IMG/VR virus record: IMGVR_UViG_3300042908_000680
Location: 1 to 64,000 of that record
DNA: 64,000 nt
Reading direction: 5' to 3' (one strand)
Origin: a virus
Of this stretch, positions 6,929 through 14,003 are shown piece after piece. Position 1 is the first letter of the stretch, and every line of letters starts with the position of its first letter. The notes under the pieces were generated by a model, which was not told the origin of the DNA, made no database searches, and saw only the letters and a list, made by a program, of their open reading frames with translations. The translations under genes and the position numbers were made by a program.

Positions 6929-7650
6929 AGCGAACTCCTAATCTTAATTAGTTCAATTAGTTTTTCAGTATCTTCTTCATCATACTTATGCTCCATCTCA
7001 TCAATTTTGCGATAGTAATACTTTCCGTCTTTTTCTTTAGTGAACAGATCATATGGATTCGCCCTGTAGTCTCTATCTAGCCACCAATTGTAAAGTTCCA
7101 AAATCTTTTGAGAGGCTATTGCTTGTGCTGTTGCCTCATTGTAATCTTCATCATCTGGATTAAAACCATTATCTTCATTAAGTTTAAGGTCACAGGCCCA
7201 ATTTAAATAGTCTAATCCTGCTTGTTTGCATCTTCCGTTAACAAACTTATAGTTACGCTCTGGATATGCTTTCATCAAATGAGCCTGATCACTCTCAACA
7301 AAAAGAACCAACTCATTAAAAAGACCATGAAGAATACGATAGTCAAGATCATAATACTTCCCCGGTTTTAATCCTGTTCGTAAATAATGAAGTTTGTCAA
7401 TATATCTGTTACGAACATAAACTTCTATGGTATAGTAAATATCCATAGGAAAATGCACAATATCCTGTAAAAAGTTTAGAACTTCTTCAGCAATCCAATG
7501 TCGTAAAGGGCGTTTTGTTTTAGATTCTTGTCTCCAAGTTTCCCATTCATCTAAACCTAATGCTAATGGCTTAGTGTTTCCCCTAATAAGGTCAGCGAAA
7601 TGTGAGCAACTCCAGTAATTAATTCGGGATTGTTTTATAATTTTAAACAT
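6919..7650 (-). CDS. conserved-looking phage protein, unknown function
   Basis: 243 aa, rich in Trp, Tyr and Asp. The central segment (YVRNRYIDKLHYLRTGLKPG, then YYDLDYRILHGLFNELVLFVE) resembles a protein I recall from large aquatic phages, but no function is attached to it. The C-terminus is charged and helical. Joined to the next upstream gene by a one-base stop/start overlap. Confidence 0.65.
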   Translation of the reverse strand: MFKIIKQSRINYWSCSHFADLIRGNTKPLALGLDEWETWRQESKTKRPLRHWIAEEVLNFLQDIVHFPMDIYYTIEVYVRNRYIDKLHYLRTGLKPGKYYDLDYRILHGLFNELVLFVESDQAHLMKAYPERNYKFVNGRCKQAGLDYLNWACDLKLNEDNGFNPDDEDYNEATAQAIASQKILELYNWWLDRDYRANPYDLFTKEKDGKYYYRKIDEMEHKYDEEDTEKLIELIKIRSSLWT

Positions 7651-7877
7651 TATAGATCAATATTCACTTCATAATTGTTAAGTATTCTGTAAAACTCTTC
7701 TCTTATTTTGACTACAGCATCACGGGCATCTGTAAATGGATCACCATATTTTTCCCATGTGCGTAATGCTTCGCTTAAATCCCATAATACTCTTTGCATA
7801 CGAATTGCTTGATTCATTATGTCATACTGAGTCTTATCATCTGGATCGTCTAAATCAAAATTAAATGTAGCTTTCAT
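7650..7877 (-). CDS. hypothetical protein
   Basis: 75 aa, helical (IRMQRVLWDLSEALRTWEKY). It sits directly upstream of the 243-aa gene with stop/start contact; the pair probably works together. No known motif. Confidence 0.65.
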   Translation of the reverse strand: MKATFNFDLDDPDDKTQYDIMNQAIRMQRVLWDLSEALRTWEKYGDPFTDARDAVVKIREEFYRILNNYEVNIDL

Positions 7878-7878
7878 A

Positions 7879-8127
7879 TTATTCCTTAAATTTAACCATT
7901 AAATATGTGCCGAGAAACGCCCCAGACGCTAGTGGAATTAAGTAGTAAATGTTCTTACTATATGATACCACGCCAAACGCCAGTAGACTGTAGATTATAC
8001 TAGTCAAAACTGCTGCTGTAAAGGCCCGCTTTTTGTTAACGCTCATAATGTACCAAGCGTATAACATATCAATTGCAACATAAGTAACAAAGATTGTTAG
8101 TGCGGTTATGTAAGAAAAATCATTCAT
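7879..8127 (-). CDS. small integral membrane protein
   Basis: 82 aa with three hydrophobic segments (about residues 6-28, 36-55 and 60-78). Overlaps the zinc-finger gene by 4 nt. Could be a holin by size and topology, but no endolysin is nearby; left unassigned. Confidence 0.65.
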   Translation of the reverse strand: MNDFSYITALTIFVTYVAIDMLYAWYIMSVNKKRAFTAAVLTSIIYSLLAFGVVSYSKNIYYLIPLASGAFLGTYLMVKFKE

Positions 8128-8405
8128 GTGAAATATCTCTTTCCATTTAAAGGATCATGATCGTATGGGTAATCAAATGGACCCAAAACTTTGCGTTTTT
8201 TGTCTTTGATAAAATGTAATACTTCAGCAAAACAATCTTCACACAAATCAATATCATACTCCATACCATCATCCTTGCAACCATAACCCCAAGTAGCACT
8301 TAGTTCAGCATATTCATGGTCTATGTCTTTGGAGCAATTTTCTCCACAACAATCGCAATAAATCTTATCAATTGCTTTTCTAATTTCTTCTTTGTATGTT
8401 TTCAT
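8124..8405 (-). CDS. zinc-binding protein
   Basis: 93 aa with YCDCCGENC near residue 16 and LCEDCF near residue 54, giving CxxC pairs that would hold one or two zinc ions. The C-terminus is basic with PFDYPYDHDP. Probably binds nucleic acid or protein; unknown target. Confidence 0.65.
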   Translation of the reverse strand: MKTYKEEIRKAIDKIYCDCCGENCSKDIDHEYAELSATWGYGCKDDGMEYDIDLCEDCFAEVLHFIKDKKRKVLGPFDYPYDHDPLNGKRYFT

Positions 8406-8555
8406 TTAAGCAGACTTACTGATAACATTATATTTAACGTCCTGTTGATGAATCCTTGGCTTTTTATAGCCCATAAATACTTGGCTAGTAATAACCCCCA
8501 TACCAGTTATGAGAGTTACTACTATGCCCACGATAAATATGGTAAAATTGTTCAT
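8406..8555 (-). CDS. small single-pass membrane protein
   Basis: 49 aa from MNNFTIFIVGIVVTLITGMG: an N-terminal membrane helix and a basic cytoplasmic tail. Start placed here because of AGGAAA upstream and ATGA overlap with the 52-aa membrane gene. Confidence 0.6.
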   Translation of the reverse strand: MNNFTIFIVGIVVTLITGMGVITSQVFMGYKKPRIHQQDVKYNVISKSA

Positions 8556-8710
8556 TTGAATAAATTTCCTAAAGAAAGTATACTTGGAACCCACAATCCT
8601 ACGAATAGTGCCTGTTGCCTATTAAGGTCACTATCTCCTGCAAACCATAGTGTAACACTGAAAACAAAACTAGCAAATGCGGCAACAATAAAACAACTTC
8701 GACTACTCAT
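8552..8710 (-). CDS. small membrane protein, 52 aa
   Basis: Starts MSSRSCFIVAAFASFVFSVT and has two hydrophobic segments separated by AGDSDLNRQQ. AGAGAGGAA precedes the ATG. It forms a coupled pair with the next membrane protein. Confidence 0.6.
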   Translation of the reverse strand: MSSRSCFIVAAFASFVFSVTLWFAGDSDLNRQQALFVGLWVPSILSLGNLFK

Positions 8711-8725
8711 AATAATTCCTCTCTT

Positions 8726-8908
8726 TTAAATTTGAAACCCTTTTAATATATCTAGTATTCGTCGGGCTAACGCAGCACCGCCGACAATTCTACCATCAGT
8801 ATAATCTTCGCCATATCCAGCAGAAGATTCGTGATCTTTTTGATCTTGAACTTTTTCATTACATAACTTGATAATCTCAAGTATTATGTCTTTTTGTTTC
8901 TGATTCAT
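8726..8908 (-). CDS. hypothetical protein
   Basis: 60 aa: MNQKQKDIILEIIKLCNEKV, then a Gly/Asp-rich turn and a C-terminal helix (AALARRILDILKG). Overlaps its upstream neighbour by 32 nt. No known motif. Confidence 0.55.
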   Translation of the reverse strand: MNQKQKDIILEIIKLCNEKVQDQKDHESSAGYGEDYTDGRIVGGAALARRILDILKGFQI

Positions 8909-9077
8909 TTATATTAATACCTTGATGGTATCCTTCATCATATGCTGCTTTTAGCCAATCTTTTATTTGTAACCAGTTATCCACATTGTCTTTGGGGTAT
9001 TTTACAAGATCATCGTAAGCTCTTTCCATTCGCAAAGATAATCCCTCAGATTCATTAAGCCATTCATTAAAAGTCAT
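8877..9077 (-). CDS. hypothetical protein
   Basis: 66 aa from MTFNEWLNESEGLSLRMERA, chosen because AGGTG lies 8 nt upstream and the first Met of the open frame lacks a site. Helical, with Trp residues and KAAYDEGYHQG. Unknown function. Confidence 0.55.
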   Translation of the reverse strand: MTFNEWLNESEGLSLRMERAYDDLVKYPKDNVDNWLQIKDWLKAAYDEGYHQGININESETKRHNT

Positions 9078-9483
9078 TAGAAACACCTGAGTGTATCCAC
9101 TCTCCATCTTTTATTTGATAAACAACTACTGGACCACTAGATCGTATATAATTTCTTCCACCGTCAATCATGTTGCCATTCTTGAATGACTTATAATCAT
9201 AACGGCTTCTGCTATATTCTACATCGCCCTCATCATTTTCTACAGTTCCAAATGTTAAATTCTCAACTTGATCTGCATTGCCAATGTAAGATTCATCTCC
9301 CTTAAAGAAGACTGCAAAATATCTATTGCCAAATTCTGGGTGTGGAGTAGCTCTATAAAAAATATCACAAATGTTTCCATCGCCAAAGTCTGTGGTACAA
9401 ACATGAGATACTTTTACTCCATCTTTCTCAGAATAAAGTTCTTCAACCTTTTTAGTATTTGTAATTGGGCAGTGTTTTATCAT
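9067..9483 (-). CDS. hypothetical protein
   Basis: 138 aa, beta-rich with Gly and Asn turns (DFGDGNICDIFYRATPHPEF, then FKNGNMIDGGRNYI). The N-terminal KHCPITNTKK may be a metal site. Start coupled by ATGA to the upstream 54-aa gene. Confidence 0.6.
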   Translation of the reverse strand: MIKHCPITNTKKVEELYSEKDGVKVSHVCTTDFGDGNICDIFYRATPHPEFGNRYFAVFFKGDESYIGNADQVENLTFGTVENDEGDVEYSRSRYDYKSFKNGNMIDGGRNYIRSSGPVVVYQIKDGEWIHSGVSNDF

Positions 9484-9644
9484 AGCAGTTTTTCAAGTTT
9501 TCGTTTTAGATTGTTCATAATTTCCAGTTCGATCTTCATGCATTCGGAAAGACCTTCTGGACCACCATATATTTTATCCATACTGTCATCAATTGACTCA
9601 AGTATAACATCTATCTCAGCATCTGTCAAGACTAGGTTTTTCAT
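9480..9644 (-). CDS. hypothetical protein, 54 aa
   Basis: Starts MKNLVLTDAEIDVILESIDD, with GGPEGLSECM mid-way and a Lys/Leu-rich helix at the end. Coupled by ATGA to the next gene. The first 44 nt also carry a consensus promoter. Confidence 0.6.
   Translation of the reverse strand: MKNLVLTDAEIDVILESIDDSMDKIYGGPEGLSECMKIELEIMNNLKRKLEKLL
9601..9629 (-). promoter_or_regulatory. sigma70-like promoter inside the 54-aa gene
   Basis: TTGACA, 17 nt, TATACT lies within codons of the 9480-9644 gene and could fire the 9067-9483 gene separately. Confidence 0.45.
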
Positions 9645-9829
9645 AAAATTTTGTGCTGTTTCAATATTTTATATAGATCTTTAAGTTCACTACTATTTAT
9701 TCTCAGTTCGTGAGGGTCGCTGCTATTATAACTGAAAATTCTAACAAGGTAAGGTTTGTTTTTTAACTTTTTATTGTAATGAATTTCTATTAAGTCATAT
9801 TCAAGGACTATGGTGCGAAGTAGTGTCAC
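9641..9829 (-). CDS. hypothetical protein
   Basis: 62 aa, strand-rich (EYDLIEIHYNKKLKNKPYLV) with a C-terminal helix. Overlaps both neighbours by 4 nt. No family recognised. Confidence 0.55.
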   Translation of the reverse strand: MTLLRTIVLEYDLIEIHYNKKLKNKPYLVRIFSYNSSDPHELRINSSELKDLYKILKQHKIL

Positions 9830-10200
9830 GAAAGCTTGTTTTCATCTAAATCTATGTCTGAGTCTAAATCAAAAGGATCTTCTACAAATGTCATATTTTC
9901 AAATATATTGGATCTTTCAATGATTATATTGCTATTATCTTCTTCTTTTAGTTCCTGTTCCAGTTCTGGTTCCAGTTCTTCTTCTAGTTCCAGTTCTGGC
10001 TCTTCTAATACTACAACAAAGGAGTCTTGTAATTCTTCTTCAATCTCTTCTTTGGATATATCGTATGCTGGGGTCTTATACTTAAACATTTTTTGTTCTA
10101 TATCTTTACTATTAATTATCATATCTATGATTATTGATGCTGAACCAATAAACCATATTGATGCTATAGATGCTATTAATAGTATTGATATGTCATTCAT
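9826..10200 (-). CDS. membrane-anchored acidic-repeat protein
   Basis: 124 aa. An N-terminal membrane helix (about residues 5-27) is followed by a soluble domain with a Glu-rich repeat (EEPELELEEELEPELEQELK) and an Asp-rich end. The repeat arises from GARCTG-type codons and may vary in length. Probably membrane-tethered with a strongly negative tail; function unknown. Confidence 0.6.
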   Translation of the reverse strand: MNDISILLIASIASIWFIGSASIIIDMIINSKDIEQKMFKYKTPAYDISKEEIEEELQDSFVVVLEEPELELEEELEPELEQELKEEDNSNIIIERSNIFENMTFVEDPFDLDSDIDLDENKLS

Positions 10201-10217
10201 GTTAATATCTTTAAGAA

Positions 10218-10253
10218 TGTCTAGCCAACTACTCGATTTTCATTGGCTAGACA
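10218..10253 (-). repeat. 11-bp perfect inverted repeat between genes
   Basis: TGTCTAGCCAA, 14 nt, TTGGCTAGACA lies between the Cys-rich protein gene and the next gene. It would form a hairpin in minus-strand RNA. No clear T-run follows, so it may be a terminator of weak type or an operator. Confidence 0.6.
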
Positions 10254-10264
10254 ATCCATTAAAT

Positions 10265-10474
10265 TCAGTTACAGCAACTGCTGCCGCACTGGCGACTCTG
10301 CCTAGCCTTCTTTACAATACGAAATGGTGCTGTTAGAACACGCTTTGTTACGCTCACAACCGTTGATCCAGCCTTCCTAACTGGATTAGTCGAACATGAC
10401 CCGCTGCAACAATCTGCACTAGCAAGTGTAGCAGACCCAAGAACAATTGCAACCGCACAAATTAGATTCTTCAT
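10265..10474 (-). CDS. exported Cys-rich small protein
   Basis: 69 aa. A clear signal peptide (MKNLICAVAIVLGSATLASA) is followed by CCSGSC, a basic middle (KRVLTAPFRIVKKARQSRQ) and a final CGSSCCN. The seven Cys after cleavage suggest disulfide or metal bonding outside the cytoplasm. The layout recalls small secreted proteins of planctomycetes, a hint about the host or a captured gene. AAGGAGAA precedes the start. GC-rich codons differ from its neighbours. Confidence 0.7.
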   Translation of the reverse strand: MKNLICAVAIVLGSATLASADCCSGSCSTNPVRKAGSTVVSVTKRVLTAPFRIVKKARQSRQCGSSCCN

Positions 10475-10516
10475 AAATTCTCCTTAATTAGAAATTAAAA
10501 CAAAAGAATAGGTAAG

Positions 10517-10531
10517 GCGGTCCACGACCGC
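10517..10531 (-). promoter_or_regulatory. 5' leader hairpin of the Cys-rich protein gene
   Basis: GCGGTC, loop GTG, GACCGC forms a perfect 6-bp hairpin about 45 nt before the ATG. TATAAT lies just upstream, so the hairpin would be near the transcript 5' end and may protect it. Confidence 0.4.
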
Positions 10532-10626
10532 ATCTAAAATATTATAGCCCCTAACTTTTTTCAGACACACGAAATTTTTCTACAGGTGTAGGATTATTTT
10601 CTTATTTTATAAGTTAGGAAAATAGT

Positions 10627-10830
10627 TCATTCTTGAGGAACAATCTTATTGTCATCAACAACACACTGTCTCAAAAGATTAACAGCAGTTTCTAATAGGG
10701 AGTTAGTTGTTTTCAAATTATCCAAAAGACTATGTTCTATTTTATTGCCATTAAGAAGTGCCAACATAAAAATTCTCTCTTCATAGTCAAGCAAGAACTC
10801 TTGAACATTTTTTCTGAGTTTGTCATTCAT
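10627..10830 (-). CDS. hypothetical protein
   Basis: 67 aa, helical (MNDKLRKNVQEFLLDYEERI, then SLLETAVNLLRQCV). It is the first gene after the tRNA-Arg/Leu pair and probably shares their promoter. No family recognised. Confidence 0.6.
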   Translation of the reverse strand: MNDKLRKNVQEFLLDYEERIFMLALLNGNKIEHSLLDNLKTTNSLLETAVNLLRQCVVDDNKIVPQE

Positions 10831-10858
10831 TAGTTATTCTCCAAATAGTTATCAATAG

Positions 10859-10930
10859 TAGCCCCAAGAGGAATCGAACCTCTAACTAGACTTTAGAAGA
10901 GTCCTGTTATCTCCATTTAACTATGGGGCC
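10859..10930 (-). tRNA. tRNA-Arg(TCT)
   Basis: 72 nt: acceptor GGCCCCA/TGGGGCT (first pair G-U), anticodon stem GGACT/AGTCT, loop CTTCTAA giving anticodon TCT (reads AGA), T-arm AGAGGTTCGATTCCTCT, discriminator A. Confidence 0.92.
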
Positions 10931-10934
10931 AAAA

Positions 10935-11017
10935 TACCGCTGGCGAGACTTGAACTCGCAAGCCTAAAGGGCGTGGGATTTTAAGTCCCATGTGTATGCC
11001 AATTCCACCACAGCGGC
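10935..11017 (-). tRNA. tRNA-Leu(TAA)
   Basis: 83 nt with acceptor GCCGCTG/CAGCGGT, anticodon loop CTTAAAA in stem TGGGA/TCCCA (anticodon TAA, reads UUA), a long variable arm, T-arm GCGAGTTCAAGTCTCGC and discriminator A, all typical of leucine tRNAs. Confidence 0.92.
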
Positions 11018-11026
11018 GTTTCTATC

Positions 11027-11055
11027 ATCATACCACTATCATCGGCACTCGTCAA
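11027..11055 (-). promoter_or_regulatory. sigma70-like promoter for tRNA-Leu/Arg
   Basis: TTGACG, 17 nt containing GCCGATGATA, TATGAT, ending 10 nt before the tRNA-Leu. It overlaps the 3' end of the 11039-11209 gene. Confidence 0.7.
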
Positions 11056-11209
11056 GACACTTCTTTAGTTCTTCTTCATTAGATCTTAATCTTTTTAGTT
11101 CATCTTTAGCATTTAAGATGTTAAAATTAGTTATAGTCCAGTATCCTGTACTAATAGACTTCTCGCAACATTCAATCAAATAGTCTATGGGATTAGAGTC
11201 CTTGTTCAT
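11039..11209 (-). CDS. hypothetical protein, 56 aa
   Basis: Starts MNKDSNPIDYLIECCEKSIS. The start is decided by AGGAGT, which lies inside the CDSCRSKN codons of the upstream gene, exactly as in the two paralogues before it. The body is unlike those paralogues and helical (AKDELKRLRSNEEELKKCLD). Confidence 0.6.
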   Translation of the reverse strand: MNKDSNPIDYLIECCEKSISTGYWTITNFNILNAKDELKRLRSNEEELKKCLDECR

Positions 11210-11633
11210 TTTTACTCCTACATGAATCACAAAGGGTGCTAATCCAACCATTTTCATTTGGACTTCCTCTGTCTCCACAAACTTCACAAATCTTATAACT
11301 CATAGCCTCTGCCATAGAAACTAATCCTTCAACATAGTAATCACCGCCACTAAAATAAATTCTAAGACCGCCAAATTTTTCTTTGATTTGATCGAACTTG
11401 ACAGGAATATAATCGTTTTTGTATTCTGGTTCAGTTTTTTGTTTATATTTTGTCTGCCAAACAATATTATTTTCGTGATTCTTAATCATAAAACAAAGAG
11501 GAGAAATAATATCAAACCAACCATTTCCACATTCTATTCCCCATGCCATGCAACTATTTTTTATCCCAAGGTTTTTATTAGAAAAAAGTTCTGAATATTT
11601 TTCAAACAGTTGATTTTGTAGTTCTTGATCCAT
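11193..11633 (-). CDS. zinc-ribbon protein, tandem paralogue B
   Basis: 146 aa from MDQELQNQLFEKYSELF. It shares ECGNGW, FDQIKEKFGGLRIYF and MSYKICEVCG...LCDSCRSKN with the next gene upstream (11602-12045). CxxC pairs near residues 118 and 136 form a zinc ribbon. KFGGLR-type proteins occur widely in phages and bacteria without known function. The codons for CDSCRSKN contain AGGAGT and the next gene's start. Confidence 0.75.
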   Translation of the reverse strand: MDQELQNQLFEKYSELFSNKNLGIKNSCMAWGIECGNGWFDIISPLCFMIKNHENNIVWQTKYKQKTEPEYKNDYIPVKFDQIKEKFGGLRIYFSGGDYYVEGLVSMAEAMSYKICEVCGDRGSPNENGWISTLCDSCRSKNEQGL

Positions 11634-12045
11634 TTTTACTCCTACATGAATCACAAAGTGTACTGATCCAGCCGCCCTTATTTGGCTTTCCTTTATTACC
11701 ACAAACTTCACAAGTTTTATAACTCATCGTTTCAGCCATAGTAACCAAACCACGAATGTAATCATTTCCACCAGAATAATAAGCCCTAAGTCCTCCAAAC
11801 TTTTCTTTAATTTGATCAAATTTGAAATCAATAATTTTTTCATTGTTCCCAGCAATAAGTCTATTTCTATCTTTGATATTCTTATTGAGACTCTCTACTA
11901 TCTGGCAAATTGAATTTATAAGATCATACCATCCATTCCCGCACTCTATGCCCATACTCATACAACTTTCCATAGGACTTTTATCTTTATTGCTGAAAAA
12001 GTCTGGATATTTTTCAAATAGTTCATCTTGTAATACTTGGTCCAT
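11602..12045 (-). CDS. zinc-ribbon protein, tandem paralogue A
   Basis: 147 aa, starting MDQVLQDELFEKYPDFF and aligned end to end with the gene downstream: ECGNGWYDLI, FDQIKEKFGGLRAYY, MSYKTCEVCG and LCDSCRSKN are all shared. The C-terminus runs on (GSRTTKSTV) past the start codon of paralogue B, a 32-nt overlap. The pair arose by tandem duplication. Probably zinc-binding; function unknown. Confidence 0.75.
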   Translation of the reverse strand: MDQVLQDELFEKYPDFFSNKDKSPMESCMSMGIECGNGWYDLINSICQIVESLNKNIKDRNRLIAGNNEKIIDFKFDQIKEKFGGLRAYYSGGNDYIRGLVTMAETMSYKTCEVCGNKGKPNKGGWISTLCDSCRSKNGSRTTKSTV

Positions 12046-12048
12046 ATT

Positions 12049-12171
12049 TTACTCCACATCATACCATTCGGGGAAAAGATCTAAATATAGTTCGCCAAAT
12101 ATTGGACAGTCAGTGTTTATCTGCAAATCCAATATTGGCAAACTTTGTTCACAATCGTCAGAATCAATCAT
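12049..12171 (-). CDS. hypothetical protein, 40 aa
   Basis: Reads MIDSDDCEQSLPILDLQINT, then FGELYLDLFPEWYDVE: acidic and short. Its start overlaps the end of the upstream gene by 8 nt and its stop is 3 nt from the next start. Likely real by fit; unknown function. Confidence 0.5.
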   Translation of the reverse strand: MIDSDDCEQSLPILDLQINTDCPIFGELYLDLFPEWYDVE

Positions 12172-12469
12172 TACCACAGCTTTTGCGACAACAACTTCGT
12201 ACACCATTAAAGTCTAGATCAACTGAAGGATTAGTATCTTCAGAATAAGCATAGAATGAATCTGAATACTGATCTAACTTAAATGTCTGAGTAAATGTAT
12301 CAAATAGTTCAGCCTGTCTCCCCTCATGCAATACTCTGATACCAAAGAGCGTGCTAGCAATATCATCACGGTCTAGATCATGTTCTAATACTAATCTTGC
12401 TAGAAGGTTTAGTTCTTCAGCAATATCATTCATAGCAGTTATCTTGTCTTCAAGCTTAAAGCGGTCCAT
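12164..12469 (-). CDS. hypothetical protein
   Basis: 101 aa. A helical N-terminus (MNDIAEELNLLARLVLEHDL), a middle with FGIRVLHEGRQAELFDTF, and a C-terminal VRSCCRKSCGN that may bind metal. Overlaps the upstream gene by 14 nt. Confidence 0.6.
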   Translation of the reverse strand: MDRFKLEDKITAMNDIAEELNLLARLVLEHDLDRDDIASTLFGIRVLHEGRQAELFDTFTQTFKLDQYSDSFYAYSEDTNPSVDLDFNGVRSCCRKSCGND

Positions 12470-12662
12470 GTTGTCCTCTTTCTATTTCTTGTATTAAAGT
12501 TTCATAAAGTAAATCTGTCAAATCATCTTCTTTAATTAATTGTGGGTAATACATTCTAATGGTTTCAGAATAATCATTGTCATGCACATATTTAGCTGGT
12601 GGACTGTAATCAACAGTCGGTATTGTGGAACTAATGATTATTAATGAACCTAACTTGATCAT
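12456..12662 (-). CDS. hypothetical protein
   Basis: 68 aa. The N-terminus MIKLGSLIIISSTIPTVDYS may be a signal peptide or membrane anchor, followed by an acidic helix (LTDLLYETLIQEIERGQ). ATGA overlap with the upstream gene. Function unknown. Confidence 0.55.
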   Translation of the reverse strand: MIKLGSLIIISSTIPTVDYSPPAKYVHDNDYSETIRMYYPQLIKEDDLTDLLYETLIQEIERGQHGPL

Positions 12663-12994
12663 GTATAACGTCTAGAATATTCGCCCTGTATATCACTAAT
12701 AAATTCGGGATTATATCTAGTAGCATCTGGCCCAAGAATATATTCCTCTGGAACATGTTTGTAAACTCCCTTTTGCTTTGCTTCTTCCCAATCAAGACAA
12801 CCAAATCTGCTCCAATAAAGATACTTGAAACCCTCATAACTTTTAGTTTCCATAAGCATCTTCTCAACCAAAACGCAAAGCTTTTGCTTAGTAGATTGGG
12901 GAATTCGTGTTGAAAGCATATCATTAACTGTATTCTTGATATGTTCAAGGAATTCTACAGATACTTGCTTCCTTTTCTTTTTTGTAATCTTCAT
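12659..12994 (-). CDS. hypothetical protein
   Basis: 111 aa with a basic N-terminus (MKITKKKRKQVSVEFLEHIK) and an aromatic segment (GFKYLYWSRFGCLDWEEAKQ). This frame, not the overlapping one at 12631-12948, fits the ATGA and TAATATG junctions on both sides. Confidence 0.65.
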   Translation of the reverse strand: MKITKKKRKQVSVEFLEHIKNTVNDMLSTRIPQSTKQKLCVLVEKMLMETKSYEGFKYLYWSRFGCLDWEEAKQKGVYKHVPEEYILGPDATRYNPEFISDIQGEYSRRYT

Positions 12995-12995
12995 A

Positions 12996-13175
12996 TTATT
13001 CCTCCAAAGCTGACGAATTAATTGTTATACTAGGAAACCATTCATTGTCATTAACCTTGAATTCATCAATGTCCGCTTGATATTCTGATCCATCAACGAA
13101 ATCATAAACATACGCAACATCGTTATGTATGTCAGGATGATTATCAATATACTCTTTTAGTTCGCCCCAAGTCAT
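12996..13175 (-). CDS. small acidic protein, paralogue of the next gene
   Basis: 59 aa, MTWGELKEYIDNHPDIHNDV with YDFVDGSEYQADI later. It aligns with the 57-aa gene upstream (TWRELMKFI, YDYEDGKEHEAEI), so the two are a tandem pair. Function unknown. Confidence 0.6.
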   Translation of the reverse strand: MTWGELKEYIDNHPDIHNDVAYVYDFVDGSEYQADIDEFKVNDNEWFPSITINSSALEE

Positions 13176-13179
13176 TGTT

Positions 13180-13353
13180 TTATTCCTCTATGTTGTTGAT
13201 TGCTAAATATGGAGTCCAACCGTCTTGCAGTAATTCCGTTATTTCTGCTTCGTGTTCTTTTCCATCTTCGTAATCATATATTTTAACTTCTTCGTCTAGT
13301 GTTTCTGTATCTTGATCTGCTATAAATTTCATCAGTTCTCGCCAAGTCATCAT
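13180..13353 (-). CDS. small acidic protein, paralogue of the previous gene
   Basis: 57 aa, starting MMTWRELMKFIADQDTETLD. AGGAGTT precedes the ATG and a consensus promoter lies 22 nt further up. Paired with the 59-aa gene downstream. Confidence 0.6.
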   Translation of the reverse strand: MMTWRELMKFIADQDTETLDEEVKIYDYEDGKEHEAEITELLQDGWTPYLAINNIEE

Positions 13354-13374
13354 AACTCCTTTGCGATTGAACGT

Positions 13375-13403
13375 ATTATACAGTATCGTCTTCCTTGTGT
13401 CAA
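13375..13403 (-). promoter_or_regulatory. sigma70-like promoter
   Basis: TTGACA, 17 nt containing GACGATA, TATAAT; serves the 13353-to-10627 gene chain. It touches the last codons of the 13400-13675 gene. Confidence 0.75.
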
Positions 13404-13675
13404 GTACTTGAAGTTTCTTCTACCGGTTCTTCAAGGTCAACCCTAGATTTATAACTGCTATAACGATTAGGGTCAGCCATTCCACTGTCTATACGATTCT
13501 TCTTTGTTACATAAAATCCACGATCATCCTTGCAGACTACTTCATCTGCATTTATTGAAATAGGTTTATATTGTGATAGGTCAACGATCATAGATGAATC
13601 GCTACCATATGGTGTTTTGGTTGTTACAACTGTGCCAGACTCATGCTGGCGGGCCTTAAATAGTTTTCTTGCCAT
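13400..13675 (-). CDS. hypothetical protein
   Basis: 91 aa: basic start (MARKLFKARQHESGT), strand-rich middle (VVTTKTPYGSDSSMIVDLSQ, ADEVVCKDDRGFYVTKKNRI) and an acidic tail. Looks like a small folded beta protein. Overlaps the upstream gene by 20 nt. Confidence 0.6.
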   Translation of the reverse strand: MARKLFKARQHESGTVVTTKTPYGSDSSMIVDLSQYKPISINADEVVCKDDRGFYVTKKNRIDSGMADPNRYSSYKSRVDLEEPVEETSST

Positions 13676-14003
13676 TTTTATTATCCTTTGCTGAACAAGT
13701 CATACAATTCAAATCAGTGTCCCAATAAGTGTCAATTAAATCTTTAGAAGCCATTTTAGATAAATGAACGCCCAAAACCCAATCATTTACATCAGTAAAT
13801 ATCTTTTGTAAAAGCTTAGTATTTAGTAAGTAATCTCCATCTCTCTCAATAGCGTGTTGTTTTATAATAGATACTATCTCACTTGGCTTTATAAAGCCAG
13901 TAAGTTGATCTAATGGTATTTCTCTATTTCTGGCAACATCCTTGCCAATATGCTTTGCTGTCTTTTTTAAATGTTTAATTCTAACTAGTGGGTCTTTTTC
14001 CAT
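13656..14003 (-). CDS. hypothetical protein
   Basis: 115 aa, helical and basic (VRIKHLKKTAKHIGKDVARN), ending in LNCMTCSAKDNKNGKK with a CxxC. One-base overlap with the UvsE gene suggests cotranslation and perhaps a shared DNA-repair role. Confidence 0.6.
   Translation of the reverse strand: MEKDPLVRIKHLKKTAKHIGKDVARNREIPLDQLTGFIKPSEIVSIIKQHAIERDGDYLLNTKLLQKIFTDVNDWVLGVHLSKMASKDLIDTYWDTDLNCMTCSAKDNKNGKKTI

Noticed and set aside
7879-8127. Holin
   Set aside because: Three membrane segments fit, but no endolysin or spanin is near and other membrane proteins are equally possible.
12631-12948. 105-aa gene overlapping 12659-12994
   Set aside because: Out-of-frame shadow; the 12659 frame has the correct junctions to both neighbours.
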